A stretch of 15,389 bases of DNA from JBKPIY01 sp046730475 (lineage in GTDB: Bacteria; Actinomycetota; Thermoleophilia; Solirubrobacterales; 70-9): assembly GCA_046730475.1 (NCBI GenBank), contig JBKPIY010000090.1, positions 1 to 15,389 on the forward strand, written 5' to 3'. The notes beneath the pieces are model-generated. The model was not told the DNA's origin. It made no database searches and saw nothing but the letters and a program-made list of their open reading frames with translations. Both the position numbers and the translations under genes were made by a program. Positions 6,482-13,776 of this stretch are shown piece by piece (positions within the stretch are counted from its first letter, which is position 1; each line of letters begins with the position of its first letter).

Positions 6482-7222
6482 CGGCTGAGCGGGCTCGAGC
6501 TCGGCTTGGGGCGGCCGGAGGCCGCGTATACCCACCTCCGGTCGCTTGATCCCGCGGTGCCCCTCCGGGTGGTGGCGCGCTGCATCTGCGCGGGCGACCT
6601 CGTCGAGGCGGCGTCGCGCAGCGGACGCCCCGACGAGGCTTCGGCCGTGCTCGAGCTGTACGACTGGGCGACCGGCTGTGATTCCGGCTCCGCGCTCGCG
6701 TTGGTCGGCCGCTGTCGCGGGCTGCTGTCAGCGGGCCCCGAAGCGAGCGGGTGGTTCGAGGAGGCGCTTCAGAGACACGAACGGGCCGAGCGCCCGCTCG
6801 AGCGCGCCCGAACCGAGCTTGTCTTCGGCGAGAGCCTTCGCCGAGCGCGCAAGCGGCGGGACGCACGGGGGCACCTGAGGCTCGCCCTCGAGGCGTTCGA
6901 GCATCTCGGCGCCGCGGCGTGGGCCGACCGGGCCCGCGCCGAGCTCCGGGCGAGCGGTGAAACCGCACGCCGGCGCGACCCGAGCACCGTCGACCAGCTG
7001 ACGCCTCAAGAGCTTCAGATCGCCGGCCTCGTCGCCGCGCGGGCAACCAACAAGGAGGTGGCCGCCAAGCCCTTCCTCAGCCCTCGGACGATCGACTTTC
7101 ACCTCAGGAACGTGTTCTCCAAGCTCGCCATCTCCTCGCGCAGAGAGCTGGCGCGGATGGAGCTCGCCGACCCGGCCGGCGCCGCGGCTCGATCGCCGGC
7201 TTCGACCCAGTCCCCCGCCTGA
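6482..7222 (+). pseudogene. C-terminal remnant of a large LuxR-family (LAL/MalT-like) regulator
   Basis: This frame encodes about 246 residues. It begins in the middle of a TPR-like helical region (GLELGLGRPEAA, then paired helices with GRPDEASAVLEL and HLRLALEAFEHLGAAAWADRA) and ends in a well-formed LuxR HTH. The HTH runs from LTPQELQIAGLVA through NKEVAAKPFLSPRTIDFHL to FSKLAISSRRELARM, about 6998-7150. Intact LAL regulators have 800-1000 residues, with an N-terminal ATPase domain that is absent here. The frame stays open leftward into the glycosyltransferase remnant but has no homologous start. An internal GTG (6557) lacks a ribosome binding site. The Ala-Lys-Pro in the HTH scan helix, where Gln/Leu residues are usual, also suggests relaxed selection. 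The remnant ends 5 bp before the convergent operon. Confidence 0.75.
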
Positions 7223-7227
7223 GCGGG

Positions 7228-8448
7228 TCAGGAGGCCGCGGCCTCAGCGAGCGAGGCGCCGGTCGCCGCGGCCCGTCGAAGCAGGGGGGAGGCGCGGTAG
7301 GCCTCGCCCCGGAGCTCGCGGAGCTCGTCGAGGAGGTCGACGGCGCGGGCGAGGCCGAAGCGCCCGGACCACTCGAGGGGCCCAAGGGGCCAGTTGAACC
7401 CGAGGCGCATGGCGGTGTCGATGTCCTCGGCGGAGGCGACCGACTCGTCGAGGGCGAAGGCCGCCTCGTTGATCATCTGGGCGACCACTCTCCCGAGGAT
7501 CTGAGGGGCGAGGGGGCCGGCGATCCCCTCGAGGTCGGAGTCCTCGATCAGCGGTCGGGGGACGTGGACGTCGGGATCGCGGTCACGGTGGGGCGGGTCG
7601 CCGTAGGCGTAGAAGCCCCGCCCCGACTTGCGCCCGAGGTGGCCCGCCGCGACCATTCGCGCCTGGATCGGGTGGGGGCGCCAGCGCGGCTCGCCGAAGG
7701 ACTGGTCGTAGAAGGATTGGGCGACCGCGAAGTTGACGTCGATCCCGATCAGGTCCATCAGCTCGAACGGACCCATCCGGAAGCCCCCTCCCATCCGGTA
7801 GACGCGGTCGATCTCCGCGGGCGAGGCGACCCCCTCGCCGAGCATCCGCAGGGCCTCGAGGTTGAAGGGTCGAACGCAGCGGTTGGCGACGAAGCCGATC
7901 GCATCCCGGGTGCGGATCGGAGTTCGCCCCATCTTCGCGGCGGCCTCGGCGGCCCCCCGCAGCGCCGGCTCGCCGCTCTCCTCGCCGGCGATCACCTCGA
8001 CCAGCCGCATCCGGGCGGGCGGGTTGAAGAAGTGCATCCCGACCACCCGCTCGGGCCGGGGGACCCCGGCGGCGATCGCGGTCACCGACAGGGACGAGGT
8101 GTTGGTCGCCAGGGTGGTGACCGGCCCGCACACCTTGGCGACGAGCCCGAACAGGCTCCGCTTCAGCTCCAAATCCTCGGGCGCCGCCTCGATCACGAGT
8201 TCGGAGCCCCGGAGGACGTCGATGATCAGATCGCTGTGCAGCCGGGTGAGGGCGTCGACCGACTCCTCGTCGCTCCACAGGCCGCGCTCGGTGCCCCGGC
8301 GGAGGCCGTCGCGGATCCGCTCCAGCCCGCGCTCGAGGGCCTTCCCGTCGAGCTCGTAGAGCGCTGTCTCGAAGCCGCCCAGGATCGCGACCTGGGCGAT
8401 CCCCGCGCCCATCGTCCCCGCCCCGACCACCCCCACCCGGTCGATCAC
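7228..8448 (-). CDS. 3-hydroxyacyl-CoA dehydrogenase (PaaH/FadB-like, two C-terminal domains)
   Basis: This 406-residue enzyme performs the NAD-dependent oxidation of 3-hydroxyacyl-CoA to 3-ketoacyl-CoA. The NAD fold opens with VGVVGAGTMGAGIAQ (GxGxxG at 9-14). The catalytic region has NTSSLSV (S118), GMHFFNPP (H139, N142) and VEVI (E151, His-Glu dyad). The first C-terminal 3HCDH domain covers about 183-285 (DAIGFVANR, N189). A second 3HCDH-like domain covers about 318-396 (INEAAFALDESVAS, GFNWPLGPLEW), as in the longer, two-domain members. It is the last gene of the operon and starts at GTG 8448, overlapping the cupin stop by GTGA. It supplies the third step of the beta-oxidation set. The gene converges with the LuxR remnant, with only 5 bp between. 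Confidence 0.92.
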   Translation of the reverse strand: MIDRVGVVGAGTMGAGIAQVAILGGFETALYELDGKALERGLERIRDGLRRGTERGLWSDEESVDALTRLHSDLIIDVLRGSELVIEAAPEDLELKRSLFGLVAKVCGPVTTLATNTSSLSVTAIAAGVPRPERVVGMHFFNPPARMRLVEVIAGEESGEPALRGAAEAAAKMGRTPIRTRDAIGFVANRCVRPFNLEALRMLGEGVASPAEIDRVYRMGGGFRMGPFELMDLIGIDVNFAVAQSFYDQSFGEPRWRPHPIQARMVAAGHLGRKSGRGFYAYGDPPHRDRDPDVHVPRPLIEDSDLEGIAGPLAPQILGRVVAQMINEAAFALDESVASAEDIDTAMRLGFNWPLGPLEWSGRFGLARAVDLLDELRELRGEAYRASPLLRRAAATGASLAEAAAS

Positions 8449-8954
8449 GGGGCGGCCTCCGGGGCCTCCTCGCCCTCCCAGTAGTCGACCCGGTCGTCGA
8501 GGCGGAACCAGACGGCGATCTCGTCATCGTCGCCTGGTGACCCGGGAGGCTTGGACAGGACCCCGAGCTTGTTCGAATCCGGATAGACCACCAGCTCGGG
8601 GGCGTTCATCTCGCTCAGGAGAAGGACCCGCGCGGTCTCCTCGCGCCGGTTCTGGATCTGATGCGCGCCCTCGGGCCCGCGGTGAAAGGCGACCATTTCC
8701 CCGGGCCGCAGCTGGCGCCAGCCGGCCGGGGTGCGGAGGCTCGGCTCGCCGGCGAGGACCACCAGCATCTCCTCGTTCGCGGCGTGCCAGTGGTAGGGGG
8801 CGCTCGCCTCGCCGGGCGGGAGCTCATACAGGCTCGTCCCGATCCGCTTGCTGCCCGCCTGCCTTCCGAGGCGGGCGCGCCGATAGGCGAAGCCGGGCCG
8901 GGACTGGTCCGCGTCGAAGTGGGGCTCGAAGATGTTCGGGCGCCCGGCGGTCAC
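8445..8954 (-). CDS. Cupin-domain protein A (paralogue of the next gene upstream)
   Basis: This is a 169-residue single-cupin protein. Cupin motif 1 is present: G48, H55-W-H57, E62, G69, with core APYHWHAANEEMLVVLAG. Motif 2 follows as PGEMVAFHRGPEGAHQIQN, with H98 and N102. The four expected metal ligands (H55, H57, E62, H98) are therefore complete. After the barrel comes LLLSEMNAPELVVYPDSNK and a C-terminal WFRLDDRVDYWEGE, both mirrored in the paralogue. The layout recalls COG3837-type cupins (from memory, low certainty). The function is unknown; a dioxygenase, isomerase or ligand-binding role is possible. GTG 8954 overlaps the preceding stop by GTGA, and its own stop overlaps the dehydrogenase start, so it is translated as part of the operon. 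Confidence 0.88.
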   Translation of the reverse strand: MTAGRPNIFEPHFDADQSRPGFAYRRARLGRQAGSKRIGTSLYELPPGEASAPYHWHAANEEMLVVLAGEPSLRTPAGWRQLRPGEMVAFHRGPEGAHQIQNRREETARVLLLSEMNAPELVVYPDSNKLGVLSKPPGSPGDDDEIAVWFRLDDRVDYWEGEEAPEAAP

Positions 8955-9457
8955 GACTGCTTCGGCGGAGGTGGCTCCTCGCCCTCCCAGAACCCGATCG
9001 CATCACCCTGGCGAAACACCAGGTGGGTGCCCCCGCCCCGCGCTCCGGGGGCGCGCCCGATGAACACGCTCAGGTTCCCCGACTCCGGGCGCTGGACGAC
9101 GTCGGGGTCGACCATCTCGCTCACGATCAGGAGGCGGACCGGTTCGTCGCTTCGGTTGACGAGCTGGCACGCGCCGCGCTCCCCGGTCGGGCGCGCCACC
9201 ACCTCGCCGCGCTCGAGCTCGCGCTCCCCGCCCGGCGTGCGCAGCGACGGGCGACCCTCGACCACGATCATCAGCTCCTCGTTGGCGAGGTGGTAGTGGA
9301 GCGGCCACGGGGCCTCCCCCGACGGCAGCTCGTAGAGGGCCGCGCCCAGCCGCTCGGCGCCGGCCTTCTGACCAAGGCGGACGCCTCGCCACCTGTACAC
9401 GGGGCCCTCCTGATCGACGTCGAACTCGGGCTCGAAGAGGTTGGGCCCCGCCACCAT
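8951..9457 (-). CDS. Cupin-domain protein B (paralogue, one metal ligand replaced)
   Basis: This 168-residue cupin is clearly homologous end to end with cupin A. Shared segments include FEPEFDVDQ/FEPHFDADQ, LYELPSGEA/LYELPPGEA, SLRTP and YWEGEE/FWEGEE. Motif 1 is intact (LHYHLANEELMIVVEG; H54, H56, E61). In motif 2 the usual His is Cys (GACQLVN; C97, N101). Metal binding or chemistry therefore probably differs from cupin A. ATG 9457 is preferred because it gives MVAGPNLFEP, aligned with MTAGRPNIFEP of cupin A. It overlaps the enoyl-CoA hydratase stop (TGATG), with GGGAAGG just upstream. A GTG one codon earlier is possible. The pair looks like a tandem duplication that has since diverged, perhaps forming a heteromer. 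Confidence 0.87.
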   Translation of the reverse strand: MVAGPNLFEPEFDVDQEGPVYRWRGVRLGQKAGAERLGAALYELPSGEAPWPLHYHLANEELMIVVEGRPSLRTPGGERELERGEVVARPTGERGACQLVNRSDEPVRLLIVSEMVDPDVVQRPESGNLSVFIGRAPGARGGGTHLVFRQGDAIGFWEGEEPPPPKQS

Positions 9458-10224
9458 CACCTTCCCTCGAACTCGGCGTCCCGCTTCTCGATGAAGGCCC
9501 GCATCCCCTCGACCCGATCCTCGGTCGCCATCGCGAGCTCGTAGAGGCGGCGCTCCACCTCGACGCCACCGCCGAGGCTCGTCTCCTCGGCGGCGAGGAC
9601 CGCCTGCTTGGCGAGCTTGACCGCGAGCGGGGGACGGCGGGCGATCGCGGCGGCCAGCTCCATCGCCTGCTCGAGCCACTCGCCGGGCGGCGTCACCCGG
9701 TTCACGAGGCCCATCCGCTCCGCCTCCTCGGCGCCGAAGCGCCGCCCGGTGAGGACCAGCTCCATCGCCCGCTGCTTGCCGACCACCCGGGCGAGGCGCT
9801 GGGTGCCGCCGCCACCGGGGATGATTCCGAGCCGGATCTCGGGCTGGCCGAACTGGGCCGTCTCGGAGGCGACGATCAGATCGCAGACCAGGGCCAGCTC
9901 GCAGCCGCCCCCGAGCGCCCACCCGGAGACGGCGGCGACGAGCGGGGTGCGGCAGCGGGCGAGCCGCTCCCACAGCGAGGCCCCCGCGGGCAGCAGTGCC
10001 TCGGCGAAGTCGCGCTCGGCCATCGCCTTGACGTCGGCACCGGCGGCGAAGGCCTCATCGTCGCCGGCGATCACGATGCAGCGGAGGGCATCGTCGGCGT
10101 CGAGGCGCTCCATCGCGTCGCCGAGCCCGGCCATCAGCTCGGGGGAGAGGGCGTTGCGGGCCTCGGGGCGATTGAGGCGGCACAGACCCACGGCGCCCTC
10201 GGTTGAGATCTCGACCAGGCTCAC
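9457..10224 (-). CDS. Enoyl-CoA hydratase (crotonase family)
   Basis: This 255-residue crotonase-fold enzyme adds water across 2,3-enoyl-CoA. The oxyanion-hole segments FAAGADVKAM (59-68) and SGWALGGGCELAL (100-112) are present. Both catalytic glutamates of true hydratases are found, E109 in GGCEL and E129 in GQPEIRLG. The glycine-rich IIPGGGGTQRL follows as in mitochondrial ECH. The C-terminal helices end with MRAFIEKRDAEFEGR, also typical. GTG 10224 overlaps the acyl-CoA dehydrogenase stop by GTGA. A longer open frame upstream is only a shadow of the dehydrogenase gene. It catalyses the second step of the spiral encoded by this operon. Confidence 0.94.
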   Translation of the reverse strand: MSLVEISTEGAVGLCRLNRPEARNALSPELMAGLGDAMERLDADDALRCIVIAGDDEAFAAGADVKAMAERDFAEALLPAGASLWERLARCRTPLVAAVSGWALGGGCELALVCDLIVASETAQFGQPEIRLGIIPGGGGTQRLARVVGKQRAMELVLTGRRFGAEEAERMGLVNRVTPPGEWLEQAMELAAAIARRPPLAVKLAKQAVLAAEETSLGGGVEVERRLYELAMATEDRVEGMRAFIEKRDAEFEGR

Positions 10225-11381
10225 GACGGGGTCATCGCGTTGACCCCGGTCGCGTCGCGGCCGATGATCAGCTTGTGGATCTGGGAGGTGCCCTCGTACA
10301 GGGTGGTGACCCGGGCGTCGCGGAGGTAGCGTTCCACGGGGTAGTCGTCGACGTAGCCGGCGCCGCCGTGAACCTGAATCGCGGCGTTCGCGCAGTCGAC
10401 CGCCGCCTCGGTCGCATATAGCTTTGCGATCGAGGTCTCGACCGTGGAGGGCTCGCCGCGGTCCTTGAGGTCCCCGGCCCGGTAGACGAGCATCCTGGCA
10501 GCGTCGCGTCTCACGATCATGTCGGCGATCAGCTCCTGGACGAGCTGGAACTGGGCGATCGGGACCCCGAACTGCTTGCGCTCGGTCGCATAGGTGACCG
10601 AGGAGTCGACGCAGCCGTCGCAGATCCCGACGCAACCGGCGGCGACGCTGTAGCGCCCCTTGTCGAGCGCGGTCATCGCGATCTTGAATCCGTCGCCGAC
10701 CTCGCCGAGGAGGGCGTCGCCGGGGACCTCGACCCCGTCCAGCGAGATCTCGGCGGTGTCCGAGGCCCGCAGGCCCAGCTTGCCGTGGATCTCCTGGGCG
10801 CTGTAGCCCTCGGTGGCGGTCGGGACCAGGAAGCAGGCGAGCCCGCGGTGCTTCTGCCCTGGGTCGGTCTGGGCGAAGATCAGCGCCACCTCGGCGACGT
10901 TCCCCATCGAGATCCACATCTTCCCGCCCGAGATCACCCAGCCCGAGTCGGTCCTGTTCGCCCGGGTGCGGAGGTTGGCGGCGTCGGACCCAGTGTCGGG
11001 CTCGGTCAGCCCGAAGCAGCCGAGCGCGTCGCCCGAGCACAGCCTCGGCAGCCAGCGCCTCTTTTGCTCCTCGGACCCCCACTGCTCGATCGAGCCGCAG
11101 ACGAGCGAGGTCTGGACCGAGACCACCGTGCGCGCCGAGGAGTCGGCCCGGCCGACCTGCTCGACGACCAGCGCGTAGCTCAGGTAGTCGAGCGAGCGCC
11201 CCCCGTACTCCTCCGCCACCGGCGCCCCCAGGAACCCGACCGCGCCGAGCTTGTGGGCCAGCTCGCGGTCGAAGCGGGCGGCGCGGTCGTTGTCGCGGGC
11301 CCGGGGGACGATCTCGCGCTCGCAGAACTCGCGCGCCGCGTCGCGGATCAGGAGTTGCTCGTCGCTGAGGACGAAGTCCAT
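10221..11381 (-). CDS. Acyl-CoA dehydrogenase (FAD)
   Basis: This 386-residue flavoenzyme makes the 2,3-enoyl-CoA. The N-terminal helical domain opens with MDFVLSDEQLLIRDAAREF. The FAD and substrate loop is FGLTEPDTGSDAANL (123-137), followed by WISMGNVAEVALIFA. The C-terminal domain has ALDKGRYSVAAGCVGICDGC, ATERKQFGVPIAQFQLVQ and QVHGGAGYVDDYPVERYLRD. The catalytic base is E363 in LYEGTSQIHKLIIGR, the position used by short/medium-chain and related dehydrogenases. ATG 11381 is preceded by GGTGAGG, and the gene lies 7 bp after the aminotransferase stop. An electron-transfer flavoprotein would be needed but is not in the window. Chain length is not readable; short or dicarboxylyl acyl-CoA is suggested by the neighbouring thiolase type. 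Confidence 0.94.
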   Translation of the reverse strand: MDFVLSDEQLLIRDAAREFCEREIVPRARDNDRAARFDRELAHKLGAVGFLGAPVAEEYGGRSLDYLSYALVVEQVGRADSSARTVVSVQTSLVCGSIEQWGSEEQKRRWLPRLCSGDALGCFGLTEPDTGSDAANLRTRANRTDSGWVISGGKMWISMGNVAEVALIFAQTDPGQKHRGLACFLVPTATEGYSAQEIHGKLGLRASDTAEISLDGVEVPGDALLGEVGDGFKIAMTALDKGRYSVAAGCVGICDGCVDSSVTYATERKQFGVPIAQFQLVQELIADMIVRRDAARMLVYRAGDLKDRGEPSTVETSIAKLYATEAAVDCANAAIQVHGGAGYVDDYPVERYLRDARVTTLYEGTSQIHKLIIGRDATGVNAMTPS

Positions 11382-11388
11382 CGGCGCC

Positions 11389-12180
11389 TCACCCCGGCAG
11401 CTCGCCGGCCAGCACCCCGGTGAAGGCCTCGATCGCCGCGGTCGTGCGCGGCCCGGGCGCCGCCGGCAGATCGTGCCCGTCGATCGACGAGATCGGCTGC
11501 ACCTCGCGGGTGGTCGAGGCGAGGAACGCCTCCGGGGCGGCGCGGAGATCGGCGAGCGGGAAGGCCCCCTCCTCGACGTGGAGCTCGCGGATGACCCGGG
11601 CGCGGGTGATCGACTCGAGTATCCCGGTGTCGATCGACGGCGTCCGCAGGCCCCCCTCGGGCGAGATCCAGAAGATCGAGGAGGTCGGCGCCTCGAGCAC
11701 GATCCCGTCCGGGCGCACCAGGATCGCCTCGTCCGCGCCCCTGCCCTGAGCGATCCGGGTGGCCTGCATGTTGGCGGCATAGGAGAGCGACTTGACGCCG
11801 GTGAGGACGATCGTGGGGGAGTAGGTAACGGTGGCGACCGACAGGGTCTCGCCGTGCGGCGGGAGCTGCTCCGTGAAGGCGAGGCGGCGGCCGCCACGGG
11901 TGGCGACCAGGCGGAGCTGGCCATCCTCCTCCCCGAACGCATCGAGCAGCGCTTCGATCTCCGACTCGAGCGCGTCGCGGGCGAGCGGCAGCTCGATCGC
12001 CGCCGCCGAGCGCTCCATCCGGTCGAGGTGCTCCTCCAGGGCGAAGGGGATCCCACGGTAGAGCCGGATCACCTCGAAGACGCCGTCTCCGCGCAGGAGC
12101 CCGTCGTCGCCCGGTGGGATTCGGGCCTCGAGCGTACGGGTGATGTTCCCGTCGACGCTGGTCAGCTCCTGGGCGGCCAT
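11389..12180 (-). CDS. Class IV aminotransferase-fold PLP enzyme (BCAT/ADC-lyase-like)
   Basis: This 263-residue fold-type IV PLP enzyme shows the family landmarks. They are GLLRGDGVFEVIRLYRG (27-43), the HLDRMERSA helix (51-59), the PLP lysine K130 in LTGVKSLSYAANMQA, and the cofactor-binding run GADEAILVRPDGIVLEAP (E163), then TSSIF. The loop STTREVQPISSIDG closes the active site. Family members act as branched-chain or D-amino acid transaminases or as aminodeoxychorismate lyase. The residues do not settle which. The ATG at 12180 is preferred because it starts about nine residues before the usual DGN strand. An upstream ATG at 12222 overlaps the thiolase end and would add 14 residues. Neither has a good ribosome binding site. 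It lies between thiolase and dehydrogenase genes, so it may feed an amino- or keto-acid into the pathway. Confidence 0.88.
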   Translation of the reverse strand: MAAQELTSVDGNITRTLEARIPPGDDGLLRGDGVFEVIRLYRGIPFALEEHLDRMERSAAAIELPLARDALESEIEALLDAFGEEDGQLRLVATRGGRRLAFTEQLPPHGETLSVATVTYSPTIVLTGVKSLSYAANMQATRIAQGRGADEAILVRPDGIVLEAPTSSIFWISPEGGLRTPSIDTGILESITRARVIRELHVEEGAFPLADLRAAPEAFLASTTREVQPISSIDGHDLPAAPGPRTTAAIEAFTGVLAGELPG

Positions 12181-12211
12181 CGATCGCGAGGCTATCGGAG
12201 GCGGGCGGGCA

Positions 12212-13432
12212 TCAGCCGCCATCCGCGGCCGCGTTCTCGACCACGGTCGCGAGGCCCTGGCCGACCCCGACGCACAGCGTGGCGATCCCGTAGCGGCCGC
12301 CGCGGCGCCGCAGCTCGTGGACGAGGGTGGTCATCAGCCGGGCGCCCGAGCAGCCCAACGGGTGCCCGAGGGCGATTGCGCCCCCGTTGACGTTCAGGCG
12401 CTCCTCGTCGATCCCGAGCTCGCGGCCGCAGGCGAGCACCTGGGAGGCGAACGCCTCGTTCAGCTCGACCAAATCGATGTCCGAGAGCTCGATGCCGGCG
12501 GCGTCGAGGGCTCGCGGGATCGCCTTCAGCGGCCCGATCCCCATCACCGCCGGGTCGACGCCGGCGACCCCGAAGGAGACGATTCTCGCCAGCGGCTCGC
12601 GGCCGAGCGCCCTCGCCCTCTCCGCGCTCGTCAGGACGAGGCAGGCGGCGCCGTCGTTCAGCGGCGATGAGTTCCCCGCGGTCACCGTCCCCCCCTCCCG
12701 GAAGACCGGCCTCAGAGCGGCGAGCTTCTCGAGCGAGGTGTCGGGGCGCGGACCCTGGTCCTCGGTCACGGTCTGCGGCTCGCCGCCGCGCCGCTCCGGC
12801 GGCGCCTCGACCGCGACGATCTCCTCCGCGAACCGTCCGTCCTCGCGCGCTGCCACCGCCCGCTGGTGGCTTCGGAGCGCGTAGCGGTCCTGGTCCTCGC
12901 GGGCGATCCCGTAGCGCTCGGCGACGTTCTCGGCGGTCTCCCCCATTGACTCGGTCGAGTACCGCTCGGCCATCGCGGGGTTGATCAGCCGCCAGCCGAG
13001 GGTGGTGTCGTAGAGCGTCTGCTCGCCGCGGGGCAGCCCGCGGTCGGGCTTCGGCAGCACCCACGGGGCGCGGCTCATCGACTCGACCCCGCCGGCGAGA
13101 TAGACATCGCCCTCGCCGAGCTTGACCGAGCGCGCCGCCTGGTTCACCGCCTCCAGGCCCGAGGCGCACAGTCGGTTCACCGTCACCCCCGGGGTCTCGA
13201 CGGGGAGCCCCGCGAGCAGGGCGGCCATCCGGGCGACGTCGCGGTTGTCCTCGCCGGCCTGGTTGGCGGCGCCCATGAACACGTCGGTCACCTCCTCGGG
13301 GTCGACCCCCGAGCGCTCGACCGCCTCCGACACGACCCGGGCGGCGAGGTCGTCGGGACGCACCCCCGAGAGGGCGCCGCGATAGGCGCCCATGGGCGTG
13401 CGAACCGCTTCGATGATCACCGCCTCGGCCAC
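12212..13432 (-). CDS. Acetyl-CoA acyltransferase, beta-ketoadipyl-CoA thiolase type
   Basis: This 406-residue thiolase cleaves 3-ketoacyl-CoA with CoA. The catalytic residues are C89 (VNRLCASGLEAV), H357 (GGAIALGHPLGCSGAR) and C387 (CVGVGQGLA). Several stretches match what is known of PcaF/PaaJ-type beta-ketoadipyl-CoA thiolases more closely than general thiolases: FMGAANQAGEDNRDVARMA, GGVESMSRAPWV, DTTLGWRLINPAM and ESMGETAENVAERYGI. GTG 13432 gives the expected beginning MAEAVIIEAVRTPMG. An ATG at 13465 would extend into the divergent gene and is disfavoured. It is the first gene of the seven-gene operon and completes the beta-oxidation spiral. Assignment to adipyl/phenylacetyl-derived substrates is an inference from sequence type, not proof. 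Confidence 0.93.
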   Translation of the reverse strand: MAEAVIIEAVRTPMGAYRGALSGVRPDDLAARVVSEAVERSGVDPEEVTDVFMGAANQAGEDNRDVARMAALLAGLPVETPGVTVNRLCASGLEAVNQAARSVKLGEGDVYLAGGVESMSRAPWVLPKPDRGLPRGEQTLYDTTLGWRLINPAMAERYSTESMGETAENVAERYGIAREDQDRYALRSHQRAVAAREDGRFAEEIVAVEAPPERRGGEPQTVTEDQGPRPDTSLEKLAALRPVFREGGTVTAGNSSPLNDGAACLVLTSAERARALGREPLARIVSFGVAGVDPAVMGIGPLKAIPRALDAAGIELSDIDLVELNEAFASQVLACGRELGIDEERLNVNGGAIALGHPLGCSGARLMTTLVHELRRRGGRYGIATLCVGVGQGLATVVENAAADGG

Positions 13433-13444
13433 GGGCGGACTGTA
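13433..13444 (-). promoter_or_regulatory. Candidate -10 of a leaderless thiolase-operon transcript
   Basis: On the minus strand TACAGT (13444-13439) is followed by six bases and then the GTG at 13432. This matches the TANNNT-N6/7-RTG layout of leaderless actinobacterial promoters. No convincing -35 or Shine-Dalgarno sequence is visible. The opposite gene starts only 26 bp away, so any promoter must lie within its first codons. Confidence 0.4.
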
Positions 13445-13458
13445 CCCTGGCCCCAGCG

Positions 13459-13776
13459 ATGACATTGGTGGCGCTGACGCTGGGTCTGCTCGTCCTGCTG
13501 GTCCTGATCCTGGCGGGGCTCTCTCGTGCCTTTCGGGGACACTCGGTCGCGGACCTCCTCGACTGGAAAGCCACCCGCTCGTACGAGACCGAGGCCCAGC
13601 TCGAGCTCGAGGACGTCCAGCAGATGATCGACGCGCAGAACGAGATGCGCCGCCGGAGAGGGGCCAAGGAGATCACCGAGGAGGACGTCCGCCGCCAGGC
13701 GGCCGAGGACGAGCGGATGCGGCTCCGGGGCCGCGGGCCGTTCGCCCGGGGCGGCAGGCTCGATGACGAGGCCTGA
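13459..13776 (+). CDS. Small membrane-anchored protein of unknown function
   Basis: This 105-residue protein has one N-terminal transmembrane segment (about 2-22, VALTLGLLVLLVLILAGL). A short basic link follows and then a long, charged, helix-prone cytoplasmic or exterior tail (about 40-85), rich in Glu, Gln and Arg, with heptad-like spacing. The last 20 residues are Arg/Gly-rich (RLRGRGPFARGGR). I do not recognise a family. The topology resembles small anchors or assembly factors. It starts at ATG 13459, only 26 bp from the divergent thiolase, and its TGA is directly followed by the TTG of the next gene, so the two probably form one transcript. Confidence 0.72.
   Translation: MTLVALTLGLLVLLVLILAGLSRAFRGHSVADLLDWKATRSYETEAQLELEDVQQMIDAQNEMRRRRGAKEITEEDVRRQAAEDERMRLRGRGPFARGGRLDDEA

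Noticed and set aside
7564..8484. Long plus-strand frame opposite the hydroxyacyl-CoA dehydrogenase
   Set aside because: Composition is repetitive His/Asp/Gly/Pro and the minus strand has all dehydrogenase motifs.
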